From an uncultured Eubacteriales bacterium (GTDB lineage: Bacteria > Bacillota > Clostridia > Peptostreptococcales > Anaerovoracaceae): DNA of 62,652 nucleotides. The number at the start of each line of letters is the position of its first letter. Within the stretch, counting starts at the first letter, position 1. Shown one piece after another: positions 1 through 7,851 of this stretch. Both the position numbers and the translations under genes were made by a program. The stretch covers positions 1-62,652 of the forward strand of contig CACZAM010000007.1 in assembly GCA_902779185.1 (NCBI GenBank), written 5' to 3'. Below the pieces are notes generated by a model, which ran no database searches, had not been told where the DNA came from, and was given only the letters and a program-made list of their open reading frames with translations.

Positions 1-51
1 GCAGACTGTCGATGGCTGGATCACCCGATCCTGACGGAGACTGTCTGCTTT
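1..51 (+). terminator. possible terminator hairpin of an upstream gene
   Basis: The ends GCAGAC (1-6) and GTCTGC (43-48) can pair, with a smaller internal stem GGATC/GATCC at 18-31, and TTTT follows at 49-52. This could be the tail of a transcript that begins outside the window. The stem is interrupted, so the call is weak. Confidence 0.3.
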
Positions 52-60
52 TCCACGTTA

Positions 61-107
61 AGAGGCTGCCTCATTTTTATTCAAAATGCGACAGCCCCTC
101 TTTTTTT
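61..107 (+). terminator. rho-independent terminator
   Basis: The arms starting AGAGG at 61 and ending CCTCT at 101 pair around an inner perfect stem CATTTT/AAAATG (72-77 with 83-88) and are followed by seven T residues. It reads in the + direction and would end a transcript entering from the left. It also lies just beyond the stop codon of the small minus-strand ORF at 121-207. Confidence 0.7.
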
Positions 108-120
108 ACTGTTTTTTGGA

Positions 121-207
121 TTATCTCTTGTGGCTGTACTTTGAATAGTAATAGCACTTTCCTACGAATACTCCGATAAAGGATAATACTACGATTGCAT
201 TCATCAT
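121..207 (-). CDS. candidate 28-residue membrane peptide
   Basis: This short ORF starts ATG-ATG on the minus strand and has a good ribosome site (GGGAGGTG, 5 bases before the start). The peptide begins MMNAIVVLSFIGVFVG, a single hydrophobic segment of about 15 residues. It ends in a tyrosine- and lysine-rich tail (KCYYYSKYSHKR), as in known small single-pass membrane proteins. A plausible promoter lies upstream (TTTACT and TATAAT with a 16-base spacer, 300-327). I recognise no family and can give no function. The combination of promoter, ribosome site and a membrane-peptide shape makes translation plausible. A chance ORF cannot be excluded. Confidence 0.42.
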   Translation of the reverse strand: MMNAIVVLSFIGVFVGKCYYYSKYSHKR

Positions 208-299
208 GGCGGCACCTCCCATAAAAACCCTTTTGACCCCTGAAAGATTTTATTTTCCACAAATAAGGATTCATAAATCCTACCTTTGTTTTCAACTAC

Positions 300-327
300 A
301 TTATATTCCTTACTTACAATTAGTAAA
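300..327 (-). promoter_or_regulatory. predicted promoter for the 28-residue ORF
   Basis: Read on the minus strand, TTTACT (327-322) is followed after 16 bases by a perfect TATAAT (305-300). The implied start leaves a leader of about 85 bases before the small ORF. Confidence 0.45.
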
Positions 328-354
328 GTTAATAGTTTTTACGCACTTTTTCAG

Positions 355-374
355 TTGCACTTAATAAAATGCAA
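355..374. promoter_or_regulatory. operator-like inverted repeat upstream of the methyltransferase operon
   Basis: TTGCACTT, four bases (AATA), then AAATGCAA form an imperfect 8+4+8 palindrome about 110 bases before the -10 region of the methyl-transfer operon. Apart from this, the minus-strand promoter and the + strand -10 at 463, I see nothing else in the 208-510 stretch. No cobalamin riboswitch signature is visible. Confidence 0.3.
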
Positions 375-462
375 GATCTGATACGCCAGGCCATATAGCT
401 GTTGCCGATAATCACGCGGGCAAATATAAATCATATCAATAGTTGCGTTTTTGTTAGTGTTC

Positions 463-468
463 TATAAT
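463..468 (+). promoter_or_regulatory. -10 element for the corrinoid methyltransferase operon
   Basis: A perfect TATAAT lies 43 bases before the first methyltransferase start. TTGCGT at 443-448 is the best -35 candidate, but the spacer would be only 14 bases, so the promoter may depend on an activator. The ribosome site AGAGGA precedes the ATG at 511. Confidence 0.45.
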
Positions 469-510
469 TAATGGGTAAGGTGTAACTGGCGTTATCAAGA
501 GGACTTCAAC

Positions 511-1608
511 ATGACTTATGAAGAACTGAAAAAAGAAATGGAAAAGTATCCCGAGACTATGTCTGCGGGTGAAAGAATGCAGAAGTATGAGGCCATGGCC
601 AATATATTCGGCTATACGACTGCGCAGTGGAGAAATGATGTAAAAGTTCACATCGATGTGATCAAAAGAAGGCAGGAGGAGTTCAACATCGGCGGACTCG
701 CATCGGGCCTCAGACTGAGAACCATGGCGCAGGCTGTCGGTTCTGAAATATATTTTCCGGAAGTCGGTATCGACCGCGTGATCAAGCCTGTGCTTACAGA
801 CTACTCAATGCTTCCTGAGCTGATGAAGGACAATCCGAAGAAGAATCCGGTATTCCTCGCTGTTCTCCAGAGAGGAATCGACCTCAAGATGGCATTCCCT
901 GAGATGGGTATCGCGATGCCTGTTGCCGGTCCATTCACAAATGCTTCTCTGATAAGACCGGTTGAGATGATACTCAGGGATACGGTAAGAAACCCTGAAA
1001 AACTGAACGATCTTCTTAAGTGGACTGTTGATTATACAATAGCTTATGCGGAGATGTTCGCGGATGAATTCGGCGGCGGAGGATGCACCATCTGCGATCC
1101 TATCAGCTGCGCTGACATTCTGGGCAAGAGAAACTACAGGAAATTCTCACATCCATGGCTTGAGTATCTTGTTGAAGGCCTTACACAGACTCTGGGTAAA
1201 AAGCCTGGCATCCACATCTGCGGAAAGACATCACCGCTGTGGGATGACATGCTGAAACTCAAGGTGTCGAGCTTCAGCGTAGACAATATGGAAAACCTCG
1301 CTGACGCAAGAGATAAGATGGGTCCTGTATTCGGACTGGTAGGAAACGTTGCTCCTGTGGACGTAATGCTCAACGGAACTATCGATGATGTCATCGAGAC
1401 ATGCAAACAGTGCATTATCAATGGCTCTGAAGCTGAGAACGGATACACGCTGGGCACAGGCTGCCAGGTACCGATCGGAACTTCCCGCGAGAACTTCGAT
1501 GCGTTCATCTTTGCTGCACGCAAGTACGGCAGAGGAGCGCGTAAAGGAATGCTTCCGCTCGGCATAGTCGAAGAGGCCGCAAATGAAGTAGTAATGAATA
1601 AAGCCTGA
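511..1608 (+). CDS. UroD-fold corrinoid methyltransferase (MtaA/CmuA-like)
   Basis: This 365-residue protein belongs to the uroporphyrinogen decarboxylase-like methyltransferases, which move methyl groups to or from a corrinoid protein. The family zinc site H-x-C...C is intact: His235 and Cys237 in HICGKTS, and Cys318 in GTGCQVP. A family-typical segment GGLASGLRLRTMAQAVGSE lies near residues 61-80. It opens an operon with the corrinoid protein 35 bases downstream and the activator after that. The product at 9297-10403 is its closest relative here (shared LRTMAxAxGS-type block and the same C-terminal pattern). Family members include methanol/methylamine:CoM methyltransferases, chloromethane methyltransferase and O-demethylase methyltransferases of acetogens. 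The sequence does not reveal which substrate applies. Confidence 0.85.
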   Translation: MTYEELKKEMEKYPETMSAGERMQKYEAMANIFGYTTAQWRNDVKVHIDVIKRRQEEFNIGGLASGLRLRTMAQAVGSEIYFPEVGIDRVIKPVLTDYSMLPELMKDNPKKNPVFLAVLQRGIDLKMAFPEMGIAMPVAGPFTNASLIRPVEMILRDTVRNPEKLNDLLKWTVDYTIAYAEMFADEFGGGGCTICDPISCADILGKRNYRKFSHPWLEYLVEGLTQTLGKKPGIHICGKTSPLWDDMLKLKVSSFSVDNMENLADARDKMGPVFGLVGNVAPVDVMLNGTIDDVIETCKQCIINGSEAENGYTLGTGCQVPIGTSRENFDAFIFAARKYGRGARKGMLPLGIVEEAANEVVMNKA

Positions 1609-1643
1609 TAAACGGCTGATAACATAAAGGAGAATGTATTATA

Positions 1644-2297
1644 ATGGCTACTAAAGAAGAACTGCTGCAGAAGATGTCCGACATGGTATTCGAGATGGAG
1701 GACGAGGAGATCGCTGACGTATGTGAGGAGTATATCGAAGCCGGATACGACGCGCTCGATGGTATCCTTCACGGACTCGTTGACGGCATGAACCGAGCAA
1801 GCGAGATGTACGACCAGGAGGAGTATTTCGTAACTGACCTGCTTCTCTGCTCGGATGCTATGTATGCAGGCCTCGACGTGCTCCGCCCGCATCTTCCTGA
1901 AGACGCAAGTGTAGGTGAGGCTAAGAAGGCTGTTATCGGAGTAGTCGAGGGAGACACTCACGATATCGGAAAGAACCTCGTAAAGATCATGATGGAAACT
2001 GCAGGCTTTGAGATGTTCGACCTCGGAAGAGACGTGCCTCTCGACAGCTTCGTTGAGAAGGCTAAAGAGGTAGATGCAGACCTTATCATGATGTCAACAC
2101 TCATGACTACAACAATGCCTGGAATGAAAGAGGTCATCAACAAGCTCAAGGAGCAGGGCATCAGGGACAGCATCAAGGTCATGGTAGGCGGAAGCCCTAT
2201 TTCGCAGAAGTATGCTGACGACATCGGAGCTGACGGCTATTCCAGAAATGCTGTCGAAGCTGTGGAAGTCGCAAAGAGACTCTGCGGAGTAGAATAA
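1644..2297 (+). CDS. methyltransferase cognate corrinoid protein
   Basis: A 217-residue B12-binding protein of the MtaC/MtbC/MttC type. An N-terminal four-helix cap (about residues 1-85, typified by EEIADVCEEYIEAGYDALDG) precedes a Rossmann-like cobalamin domain. The signature D-x-H-x-x-G is present as DTHDIG at residues 104-109, and His106 should be the lower axial ligand to cobalt. The expected GG-containing nucleotide-loop segment VGGSPIS follows near the C-terminus. Length is normal for the family. As the only corrinoid protein in the window, it probably carries the methyl group between the neighbouring UroD-type enzymes. An AAAGGAG site precedes the ATG. Confidence 0.93.
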   Translation: MATKEELLQKMSDMVFEMEDEEIADVCEEYIEAGYDALDGILHGLVDGMNRASEMYDQEEYFVTDLLLCSDAMYAGLDVLRPHLPEDASVGEAKKAVIGVVEGDTHDIGKNLVKIMMETAGFEMFDLGRDVPLDSFVEKAKEVDADLIMMSTLMTTTMPGMKEVINKLKEQGIRDSIKVMVGGSPISQKYADDIGADGYSRNAVEAVEVAKRLCGVE

Positions 2298-2320
2298 AAA
2301 ACAAAAAGGAATCAAAAGTA

Positions 2321-4168
2321 ATGCCTATTTTGAATGTTATGCCGGAGGGAAAGCAATACGATTTTGCCTCCGGCAAAAATTTGATGGAAATAATGCTCGA
2401 AGCAGGCCTGTTTATAGACAATGCATGCGGAGGCAAAGGCCTGTGCGGAAAGTGCAGGGTAAAGATCACTGAAGGCGATGCAGGTGAAGCGGGGGAAACC
2501 GAGCGCGGTATTCTGAAAGCAGAAGAGCTCGAGCAGGGAGTGAGGCTCGCGTGTCTTGCTTACCCGGTTTCAGACATCACAATTGAGCTGCTTCAGAAAG
2601 AAAAGAAGCACGATGTGCTTGCCTCCGGGTATATGCCTGATTTTGAGTTCGAACCTGACATCGTGAAGGTGCCGGTCACGATACATAAGCCGACACTTGC
2701 GGATCAGACACCGTTCGAGAACCAGATAATAGATCAGGTGGGGGCAGCGTCCATCGTCGGACATGACGGGGCGACCGGATACCTTGGCTTTGATTACACA
2801 GCTCTGCGTGAGCATTCGATGCTGCCGGGGGAATATACCGCCGTGATCCATGATGGCAAGGTAATTGCTCTTGAACCCGGCGACACGACGGGATCGCTTT
2901 ACGGAGTCGTCATTGATATCGGAACGACTACAGTCGTGTGCTCTCTTGTTGACATGCTGACGGGCGAGGAACTCGGACATGCTTCAGAGATCAATGCGCA
3001 GAAGTTCTTCGGACTTGACGTTCTTACCAGGATCACTTATGAGATAGAAAACCCGGAGGACGGAAGAGAAAAGCTGCAGAAGGCCATCGTGGGCTCCATC
3101 AACAAGATGGTAAAGTCGGTATGTGACAAAAATGGCGTGACTCAGGATCAGATCTATGAAGTATCTGTCGGAGCCAACTGCACCATGATGCACATGCTGA
3201 TGGGAGTAGACGCAAGGCCTATTGGCAAAGCGCCGTTTGCTCCGGTTTTTGCGCGTGCAAAAGATGTAAAAGCTTCGGATATAGGGCTTAAAGCAGCTCC
3301 GGGGGCGAGACTCTACTGCCTGCCTTCGGTATCCGCATACATAGGAGCGGACATCGTTGCCGGCGCGTATGTGTGCGACCTCAGGAACCGTAAGGGCAAT
3401 GTCATGTTCATAGACATAGGAACAAACGGCGAGATAGTGCTTGCTGCTGACGGAAAGCTCATGTCATGTTCATGCGCTGCGGGACCGGCTCTTGAAGGCA
3501 TGAATATCAGCTCGGGAATGCGCGCAGCTGAAGGCGCTATCGAGGACATACACATAAACGAAGACGGGATCGATATCAAGGTGATCGGGGACTGTGAGCC
3601 GGCAGGCATCTGCGGAAGTGGCATACTTACGGTCACTAAGGAGCTCCTGAGGACCGGCATCGTAAGAAAGACCGGCGCTTTTGTCAAGGCAGACAAGTTC
3701 GATGCGGACGACTACAGGTCAAAGTATATAGCCGTCGATGAGGACGGAAAGAGATCGTTCAGGATGACGGAAGGCGGAGACGGCGCGGATCCACTCTATA
3801 TCACACAGGGAGACGTGCGTCAGGTCCAGCTTGCAAAGGGAGCGATCCTGTCAGGCTTTATGGCGCTTCTTAAAAAGGCCGGCATAGGCATGGCTGATCT
3901 CGACAAAGTTCTTATCGCCGGGCAGTTCGGAGCGCATCTGCCTGCTGAGAGCATCACGGGCACGGGGATACTGCCGTTCGAAGTCGAAGACCGCATAGAG
4001 TATGTAGGCAATACATCCAAGACCGGCGCTTACATGGCACTGATGTCGGGGAAGGTAAAGAGACAGATGGAAGCACTCGCTCACGACATGGATTATCTTG
4101 AGCTCGGTGCTACCGACAACTACGAGAGGCTCCTGTCCGAATGCCTGATATTCCCGGTTTTCAAATAG
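2321..4168 (+). CDS. RACo-type reductive activator of corrinoid protein (DUF4445/ASKHA)
   Basis: A 615-residue protein that reduces an inactivated Co(II) corrinoid back to Co(I) at the expense of ATP. An N-terminal [2Fe-2S] ferredoxin domain has ligands Cys36, Cys42, Cys45 and Cys78 (C-x5-C-x2-C...C). A linker follows, then the ASKHA-type ATPase domain with phosphate-binding turns DIGTTT at 199-204 and DIGTNGE from residue 365. Domain order and length match RACo proteins of acetogens and methylotrophic anaerobes. It lies 23 bases after the corrinoid protein, its expected client, and 13 bases before the next methyltransferase. This strongly indicates a working corrinoid methyl-transfer system rather than scattered relics. 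Confidence 0.92.
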   Translation: MPILNVMPEGKQYDFASGKNLMEIMLEAGLFIDNACGGKGLCGKCRVKITEGDAGEAGETERGILKAEELEQGVRLACLAYPVSDITIELLQKEKKHDVLASGYMPDFEFEPDIVKVPVTIHKPTLADQTPFENQIIDQVGAASIVGHDGATGYLGFDYTALREHSMLPGEYTAVIHDGKVIALEPGDTTGSLYGVVIDIGTTTVVCSLVDMLTGEELGHASEINAQKFFGLDVLTRITYEIENPEDGREKLQKAIVGSINKMVKSVCDKNGVTQDQIYEVSVGANCTMMHMLMGVDARPIGKAPFAPVFARAKDVKASDIGLKAAPGARLYCLPSVSAYIGADIVAGAYVCDLRNRKGNVMFIDIGTNGEIVLAADGKLMSCSCAAGPALEGMNISSGMRAAEGAIEDIHINEDGIDIKVIGDCEPAGICGSGILTVTKELLRTGIVRKTGAFVKADKFDADDYRSKYIAVDEDGKRSFRMTEGGDGADPLYITQGDVRQVQLAKGAILSGFMALLKKAGIGMADLDKVLIAGQFGAHLPAESITGTGILPFEVEDRIEYVGNTSKTGAYMALMSGKVKRQMEALAHDMDYLELGATDNYERLLSECLIFPVFK

Positions 4169-4181
4169 AAGAGGAAACAAA

Positions 4182-5201
4182 ATGACTACAGCTAATGAAA
4201 GACTTATAAAGATCCTTTCGGGCATGAAAGCTGACAGACCTGCCTGCATCTGCCCGGGCGGAATGATGAACATGGTCACAAAGGCCCTGCAGGACACCTG
4301 CGGAGTGTATCTGCCTGAGGCTCACACGGATGCAAGAATGATGGCGGATCTTGCCAAGGCCATATATGATAACGACTGCTTTGAGAATTACGGAGTGCCG
4401 TTCTGCATGACAGTCGAGGCCGAGGCTCTCGGCGCCAGCTGCACCATGGGCACGCAGCTTTTTGAGCCACATGTCACAGGATATGCCATCGACACGGTGG
4501 AGGACTATAAAAAGCTCAGGCCGATGGACCTGGAAGCCGGCAGGGCAAAGGTCACACTCGATGCGATCAGGCTTCTCAAAGCGGAGACGAAGGATGTCCC
4601 TATCATTGGAAACATCGTCGGACCTGTCAGCGTGGCCAGTTCGGTATGCGAGCCGACAAGATACTACAAGCAGATGAGGCAGAAGAGGGAGCTCACACAC
4701 GAGTACATGCAGTTCGTTACGGACGATCTCATAAGATTCGCTCTTGCCATGGTAGAAGCAGGCGCTGATGTCATAGCTCTGTCCGACCCGAGCGGTACGG
4801 GCGAGATACTCGGACCTAAGTTCTTTGACGAATACGCTGTCACCTACATCAATCAGGTGGTGGAAGCAGTCAAGGCTGCCGGCGCAAAGACCATAGTTCA
4901 TATCTGCGGACAGATGAAGTCCGTATATGACAAGGTCGCAAAGATCCACAGCGATGCTTTCAGCTTTGATGCCGTCGTATCACTCAGAGAGGCAAGAAAG
5001 AACCTGCCTGACAAGGTCATCATGGGCAATGTCAGTACCTTCGCGATAGAGATGCAGGAGGAGAAGACTGTGGATAAGCTGACGAGAGCCAGCTACGCGA
5101 ACGGTTCGGATATAATATCGCCTGCGTGCGGACTTGGAATGGGTTCACCGCTGAGCAACGTCCAGCAGGTGCTCAAGACCGTAAAAACCTTCGCGGAATA
5201 A
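4182..5201 (+). CDS. UroD-fold methyltransferase, MtaA/MtbA-like
   Basis: A 339-residue member of the UroD methyltransferase family, close in length to MtaA/MtbA, the corrinoid:coenzyme M methyltransferases of methanogens. Zinc-site residues are intact: His240 and Cys242 in HICGQM and Cys316 in SPACGLGM. The family block VEAEALG is near residue 81. Because bacteria of this kind normally lack coenzyme M, the acceptor is likely to be another thiol or a pterin, or the enzyme is another substrate-side methyltransferase; the sequence does not decide. It is translationally close to the activator upstream, and the LRR protein starts 3 bases after its stop. Confidence 0.85.
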   Translation: MTTANERLIKILSGMKADRPACICPGGMMNMVTKALQDTCGVYLPEAHTDARMMADLAKAIYDNDCFENYGVPFCMTVEAEALGASCTMGTQLFEPHVTGYAIDTVEDYKKLRPMDLEAGRAKVTLDAIRLLKAETKDVPIIGNIVGPVSVASSVCEPTRYYKQMRQKRELTHEYMQFVTDDLIRFALAMVEAGADVIALSDPSGTGEILGPKFFDEYAVTYINQVVEAVKAAGAKTIVHICGQMKSVYDKVAKIHSDAFSFDAVVSLREARKNLPDKVIMGNVSTFAIEMQEEKTVDKLTRASYANGSDIISPACGLGMGSPLSNVQQVLKTVKTFAE

Positions 5202-5204
5202 TCA

Positions 5205-5921
5205 ATGGCTGCTGTAAAGAGTGAAATCAGAATAGAAGACGGTATCGTGCAGGTAAATGAACTGGCTTTTGCAGGAGCTGACAGTCTCGAGAGGCTGCTG
5301 CTTCCGGATTCCGTGCGGGAAATCGGCAACTATGCTTTTATGAACTGTTATGCCCTGCGTGAGATCCGTATGCCTGAAAGTGTAGACCGGATAGGTGCAG
5401 GCCTTTTTCAGAACTGCTGGCAGCTGAGAAGCGTACGGATGCCTGAAGGCACAGTTTCGCTCGGTACGGATATGTTTGAGAACTGCCACGCTCTTGCGGA
5501 GCTGTGGCTGCCGCATTCGCTGAAAGAAGCGGCCAGGACTTCTCTCAGCGGCTGCAGGAGTCTGCGTGCAATACATATCAGTCCGCAGCAGATAGAGATC
5601 CTGCCGCCGTCAGCAAGATACACTGCCATACTTACCTATATGGAAGAGCATGCTGAGGAAAAATCTGATAATGAGGACTGCGCGGTGATAGAGCAGTATG
5701 TGAAAGACCGGCAGAAATCGTTCCTCGACCTTGCAATAAACAGGAAAAGCACTGATGCCGTGAGATATATGGTAATGCGCGGACTCATAGATGAAGAGGC
5801 TCTGAGGGAGTATCTCAATAAATCGGCAGCTACAGGCCGGGTAGAGATAACGGCCTTGATTCTGGACAGTCTCAGGCATACTAACGAAGACCACGCGTTG
5901 TCAGAGGATCCGTTTCAATAA
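5205..5921 (+). CDS. cytosolic leucine-rich-repeat (LRR_5/BspA-type) plus ankyrin-like protein
   Basis: A 238-residue protein with no signal peptide. About residues 22-130 form five tandem repeats of 23 residues, each of the pattern xFxxCxxLxxIxxPxSVxxIGxx (LRR_5, as in BspA surface proteins). The C-terminal part (about 165-228) has an ankyrin-like shape: FLDLAINRKSTDAVRYMVM, then a helix pair ending in EITALILDSLR. The start codon lies only 3 bases after the methyltransferase stop, and the next methyltransferase follows after 14 bases, so it is embedded in the operon. LRR_5 proteins are usually surface-exposed or of unknown role; here a cytosolic protein-protein scaffold is the simplest inference. 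Function unknown. Confidence 0.75.
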   Translation: MAAVKSEIRIEDGIVQVNELAFAGADSLERLLLPDSVREIGNYAFMNCYALREIRMPESVDRIGAGLFQNCWQLRSVRMPEGTVSLGTDMFENCHALAELWLPHSLKEAARTSLSGCRSLRAIHISPQQIEILPPSARYTAILTYMEEHAEEKSDNEDCAVIEQYVKDRQKSFLDLAINRKSTDAVRYMVMRGLIDEEALREYLNKSAATGRVEITALILDSLRHTNEDHALSEDPFQ

Positions 5922-5935
5922 AAAGGAAGAACAAA

Positions 5936-6805
5936 ATGGGTGAAATAAGAGAATACAAATGTACATATTCCAACTCGGTAGGTATAAGCGCCGAGGTGAC
6001 TTCGGGGCTTGGGCTGGGGTTTCCGGATGCGTACATGCACAGCGAAACCATGCAGGTGCTGGCTAAGGCAATAAAGGAGCATGACGGAGCGGACTTCTGC
6101 CTTCTGCCTTTCTGCCGCACGGTCGAAGCCGAGGCGATAGGCGCCATACTCAACTACGGCGACGCGAATACCGGACCGAGAGCAAAGGACCCTATCTGTA
6201 GCACCAGTGATGATGTTCTCGCGCTTCCTGATGTCGATGTGACTAAGGGAAGAATGGCGGAAGTGCTCGATGCATGCGCTAAAATGAAGGCGGAAGGAGA
6301 GACTGTGTGCCTTGAAGTGACAGGTCCGTTTACCATGCTCAATGCTCTGATGGAGCCGAGGAAGGTCTTCAAGGCTTACAGAAAAGACCATGACGGCATG
6401 GTAAAAGTCTTCGAAAAGCTGGGCGACTCACTGCTTGCATATATCGAGGCAGGTAAGAGGGCCGGGGTTGATGTTTTCATCTTCTCAGACTCTGCAGGGG
6501 CGCCGGAGCTCCTCGGACCTAAATTCATGACTCAGGCGGTAGAGGACTTCTATCATCCGTTCCTGAAAAAAGTTGAGGAGCTTATGGATGACAGCTGCAT
6601 ATTCCTCCTTTGCCCAAAGTTTACTTTTGCTGTAATAGATACCGGATTCGGCGAGTTCAGGGAGCATGAGCTTGAGCCGGGCACAGATTTTCTTGATGCC
6701 ATGCTTCAGATGAGAGGCAAGGCGAAAATCGGCGGTCAGGTCTGTATCAAGAATATAGGCGTAAAACTCGCAAACGGAAGATTCAGGGAGATCGTTCTCA
6801 AATAA
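5936..6805 (+). CDS. divergent UroD-fold methyltransferase paralog with altered metal site
   Basis: A 289-residue protein clearly homologous to the gene at 4182-5201 (for example PFCRTVEAEAIGA against PFCMTVEAEALGA, and ELLGPKF against EILGPKF). The zinc histidine is replaced: the expected H-x-C is LLC (Leu224, Cys226), while the C-terminal Cys270 (GGQVCIK) remains. Both ends are shorter than in its relative, and the last 20 residues diverge. The reading frame is intact with a good ribosome site (AAAGGAAG), so it is not a simple pseudogene. It may bind a different ligand, act as a non-catalytic partner, or use other residues for the metal. Confidence 0.75.
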   Translation: MGEIREYKCTYSNSVGISAEVTSGLGLGFPDAYMHSETMQVLAKAIKEHDGADFCLLPFCRTVEAEAIGAILNYGDANTGPRAKDPICSTSDDVLALPDVDVTKGRMAEVLDACAKMKAEGETVCLEVTGPFTMLNALMEPRKVFKAYRKDHDGMVKVFEKLGDSLLAYIEAGKRAGVDVFIFSDSAGAPELLGPKFMTQAVEDFYHPFLKKVEELMDDSCIFLLCPKFTFAVIDTGFGEFREHELEPGTDFLDAMLQMRGKAKIGGQVCIKNIGVKLANGRFREIVLK

Positions 6806-6817
6806 ACGATCCGGGCC

Positions 6818-7570
6818 ATGCAAAAGGAGAACAGTTTGGATCTGTCGGCATATAAAAAGAAGATACTTATAGCATGTTCGATGATCGAAGACGAGATAAA
6901 TGCCGCCTTCGATCGTTTTGAAATACACGACATTGAAATATGGTGGCAGGAGAGAGGCCATCACAATGATCCCGACAAGCTGCGCGAAGTGATACAGTCT
7001 GAGATCAGGAAGGCAGAGGATGCCGGAGCTGATCTTATAATGCTGGGATACGGCCTCTGCGGCAATGGAGCGGTAGGCTGGCATGCAGAAAAGGCGGTTC
7101 TTGTGATGCCACGCTTTGATGACTGCGTAAACATGATGCTCTGCACCGGAAAGAGGGAAAGACGAAATTACCTCAAAGCAGGCCATATGTATCTGACAGG
7201 CGGGTGGAGCAAAGACGATGGCGCTCTTCTCGACATGTTCGAAAGCTATCTGGCAAAATACGGAAAAAGAAAAGCAGACAAACTAATGAAGATGATGCTC
7301 GATTCCTATACGAGTGTCACCGTGATAGACACAGGCTGCTACGAAATGGAACCAGTGATCGCTTATGCTGATGAATGCGCGGAGCGCTTCTGTCTCGAAA
7401 GGGGGATAGTTCCGGGCGGCAATGAAGTCATGCAAAAGCTGATCACCGGAAACTGGGATGATGATATCATCGTAAAAAAGCCGGGATCTGCAGTAACAGA
7501 AGAAGAATTCAGTTTTGAGGGAGAAGCGGGAGCGGAGTACGGCCCGACTCGTCTGGGAGAAAAGAAGTAG
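6818..7570 (+). CDS. DUF1638 family protein
   Basis: A 250-residue protein matching the DUF1638 pattern: LIACSMIEDEI near the start, the conserved LIMLGYGLCGNG near residue 75, a tryptophan-rich YLTGGWSKDD segment, and VIDTGCYE near residue 170. The family has no assigned biochemistry but recurs beside corrinoid methyltransferase genes, which fits here. The ATG at 6818 has no ribosome site. The in-frame TTG at 6836 is preceded by AAAAGGAG 6 bases upstream, so the true start may be TTG at 6836 (244 residues). It is the last gene before the 281-base gap and appears to end the first operon. Confidence 0.75.
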   Translation: MQKENSLDLSAYKKKILIACSMIEDEINAAFDRFEIHDIEIWWQERGHHNDPDKLREVIQSEIRKAEDAGADLIMLGYGLCGNGAVGWHAEKAVLVMPRFDDCVNMMLCTGKRERRNYLKAGHMYLTGGWSKDDGALLDMFESYLAKYGKRKADKLMKMMLDSYTSVTVIDTGCYEMEPVIAYADECAERFCLERGIVPGGNEVMQKLITGNWDDDIIVKKPGSAVTEEEFSFEGEAGAEYGPTRLGEKK

Positions 7571-7743
7571 CAAATGACAGCGATAAACAATAGCAATGTA
7601 AGAAACGTGAATGCGGTATTTAGATAAACCGAATGTTTGAATCAGAATCGTGAAAAACAACAATACTATTAGTTATTAATTATATAAAAAGTACAATTAT
7701 TGATTTGATAAATAATTAACCAGAAAAAAGGAAAAAAAATAAT

Positions 7744-7771
7744 TTTACTTTGATAAAAAAAAGATTAAACT
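7744..7771 (+). promoter_or_regulatory. predicted promoter for the NhaC-type antiporter gene
   Basis: TTTACT (7744-7749) and TAAACT (7766-7771) are 16 bases apart at the end of a very AT-rich 150-base stretch that could act as an UP element. The start site would fall at the hairpin at 7774-7798, giving the mRNA a 5' stem-loop. Confidence 0.4.
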
Positions 7772-7773
7772 GT

Positions 7774-7798
7774 AAAAGCTGCCTGAAACGCAGCTTTT
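7774..7798 (+). terminator. hairpin AAAAGCTGC/GCAGCTTTT
   Basis: A perfect 9-base stem with a 7-base loop, ending in TTTT. It may terminate the upstream methyltransferase operon, or form a protective 5' stem-loop of the antiporter mRNA, because a promoter candidate lies just upstream. Confidence 0.5.
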
Positions 7799-7851
7799 AT
7801 GTTGTTTTCAATTAGAAAGAATATATCAAAAGAAAAAAGGAGTAAGTTATC

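Noticed and set aside
208-510. Cobalamin riboswitch upstream of the corrinoid operon
   Set aside because: I found no B12-box-like sequence or matching stem set, only a -10 box and a small palindrome.
4161-4949. A 262-codon antisense frame across the methyltransferase gene at 4182
   Set aside because: The sense gene shows conserved family motifs and operon spacing; the antisense product is low in recognisable structure.
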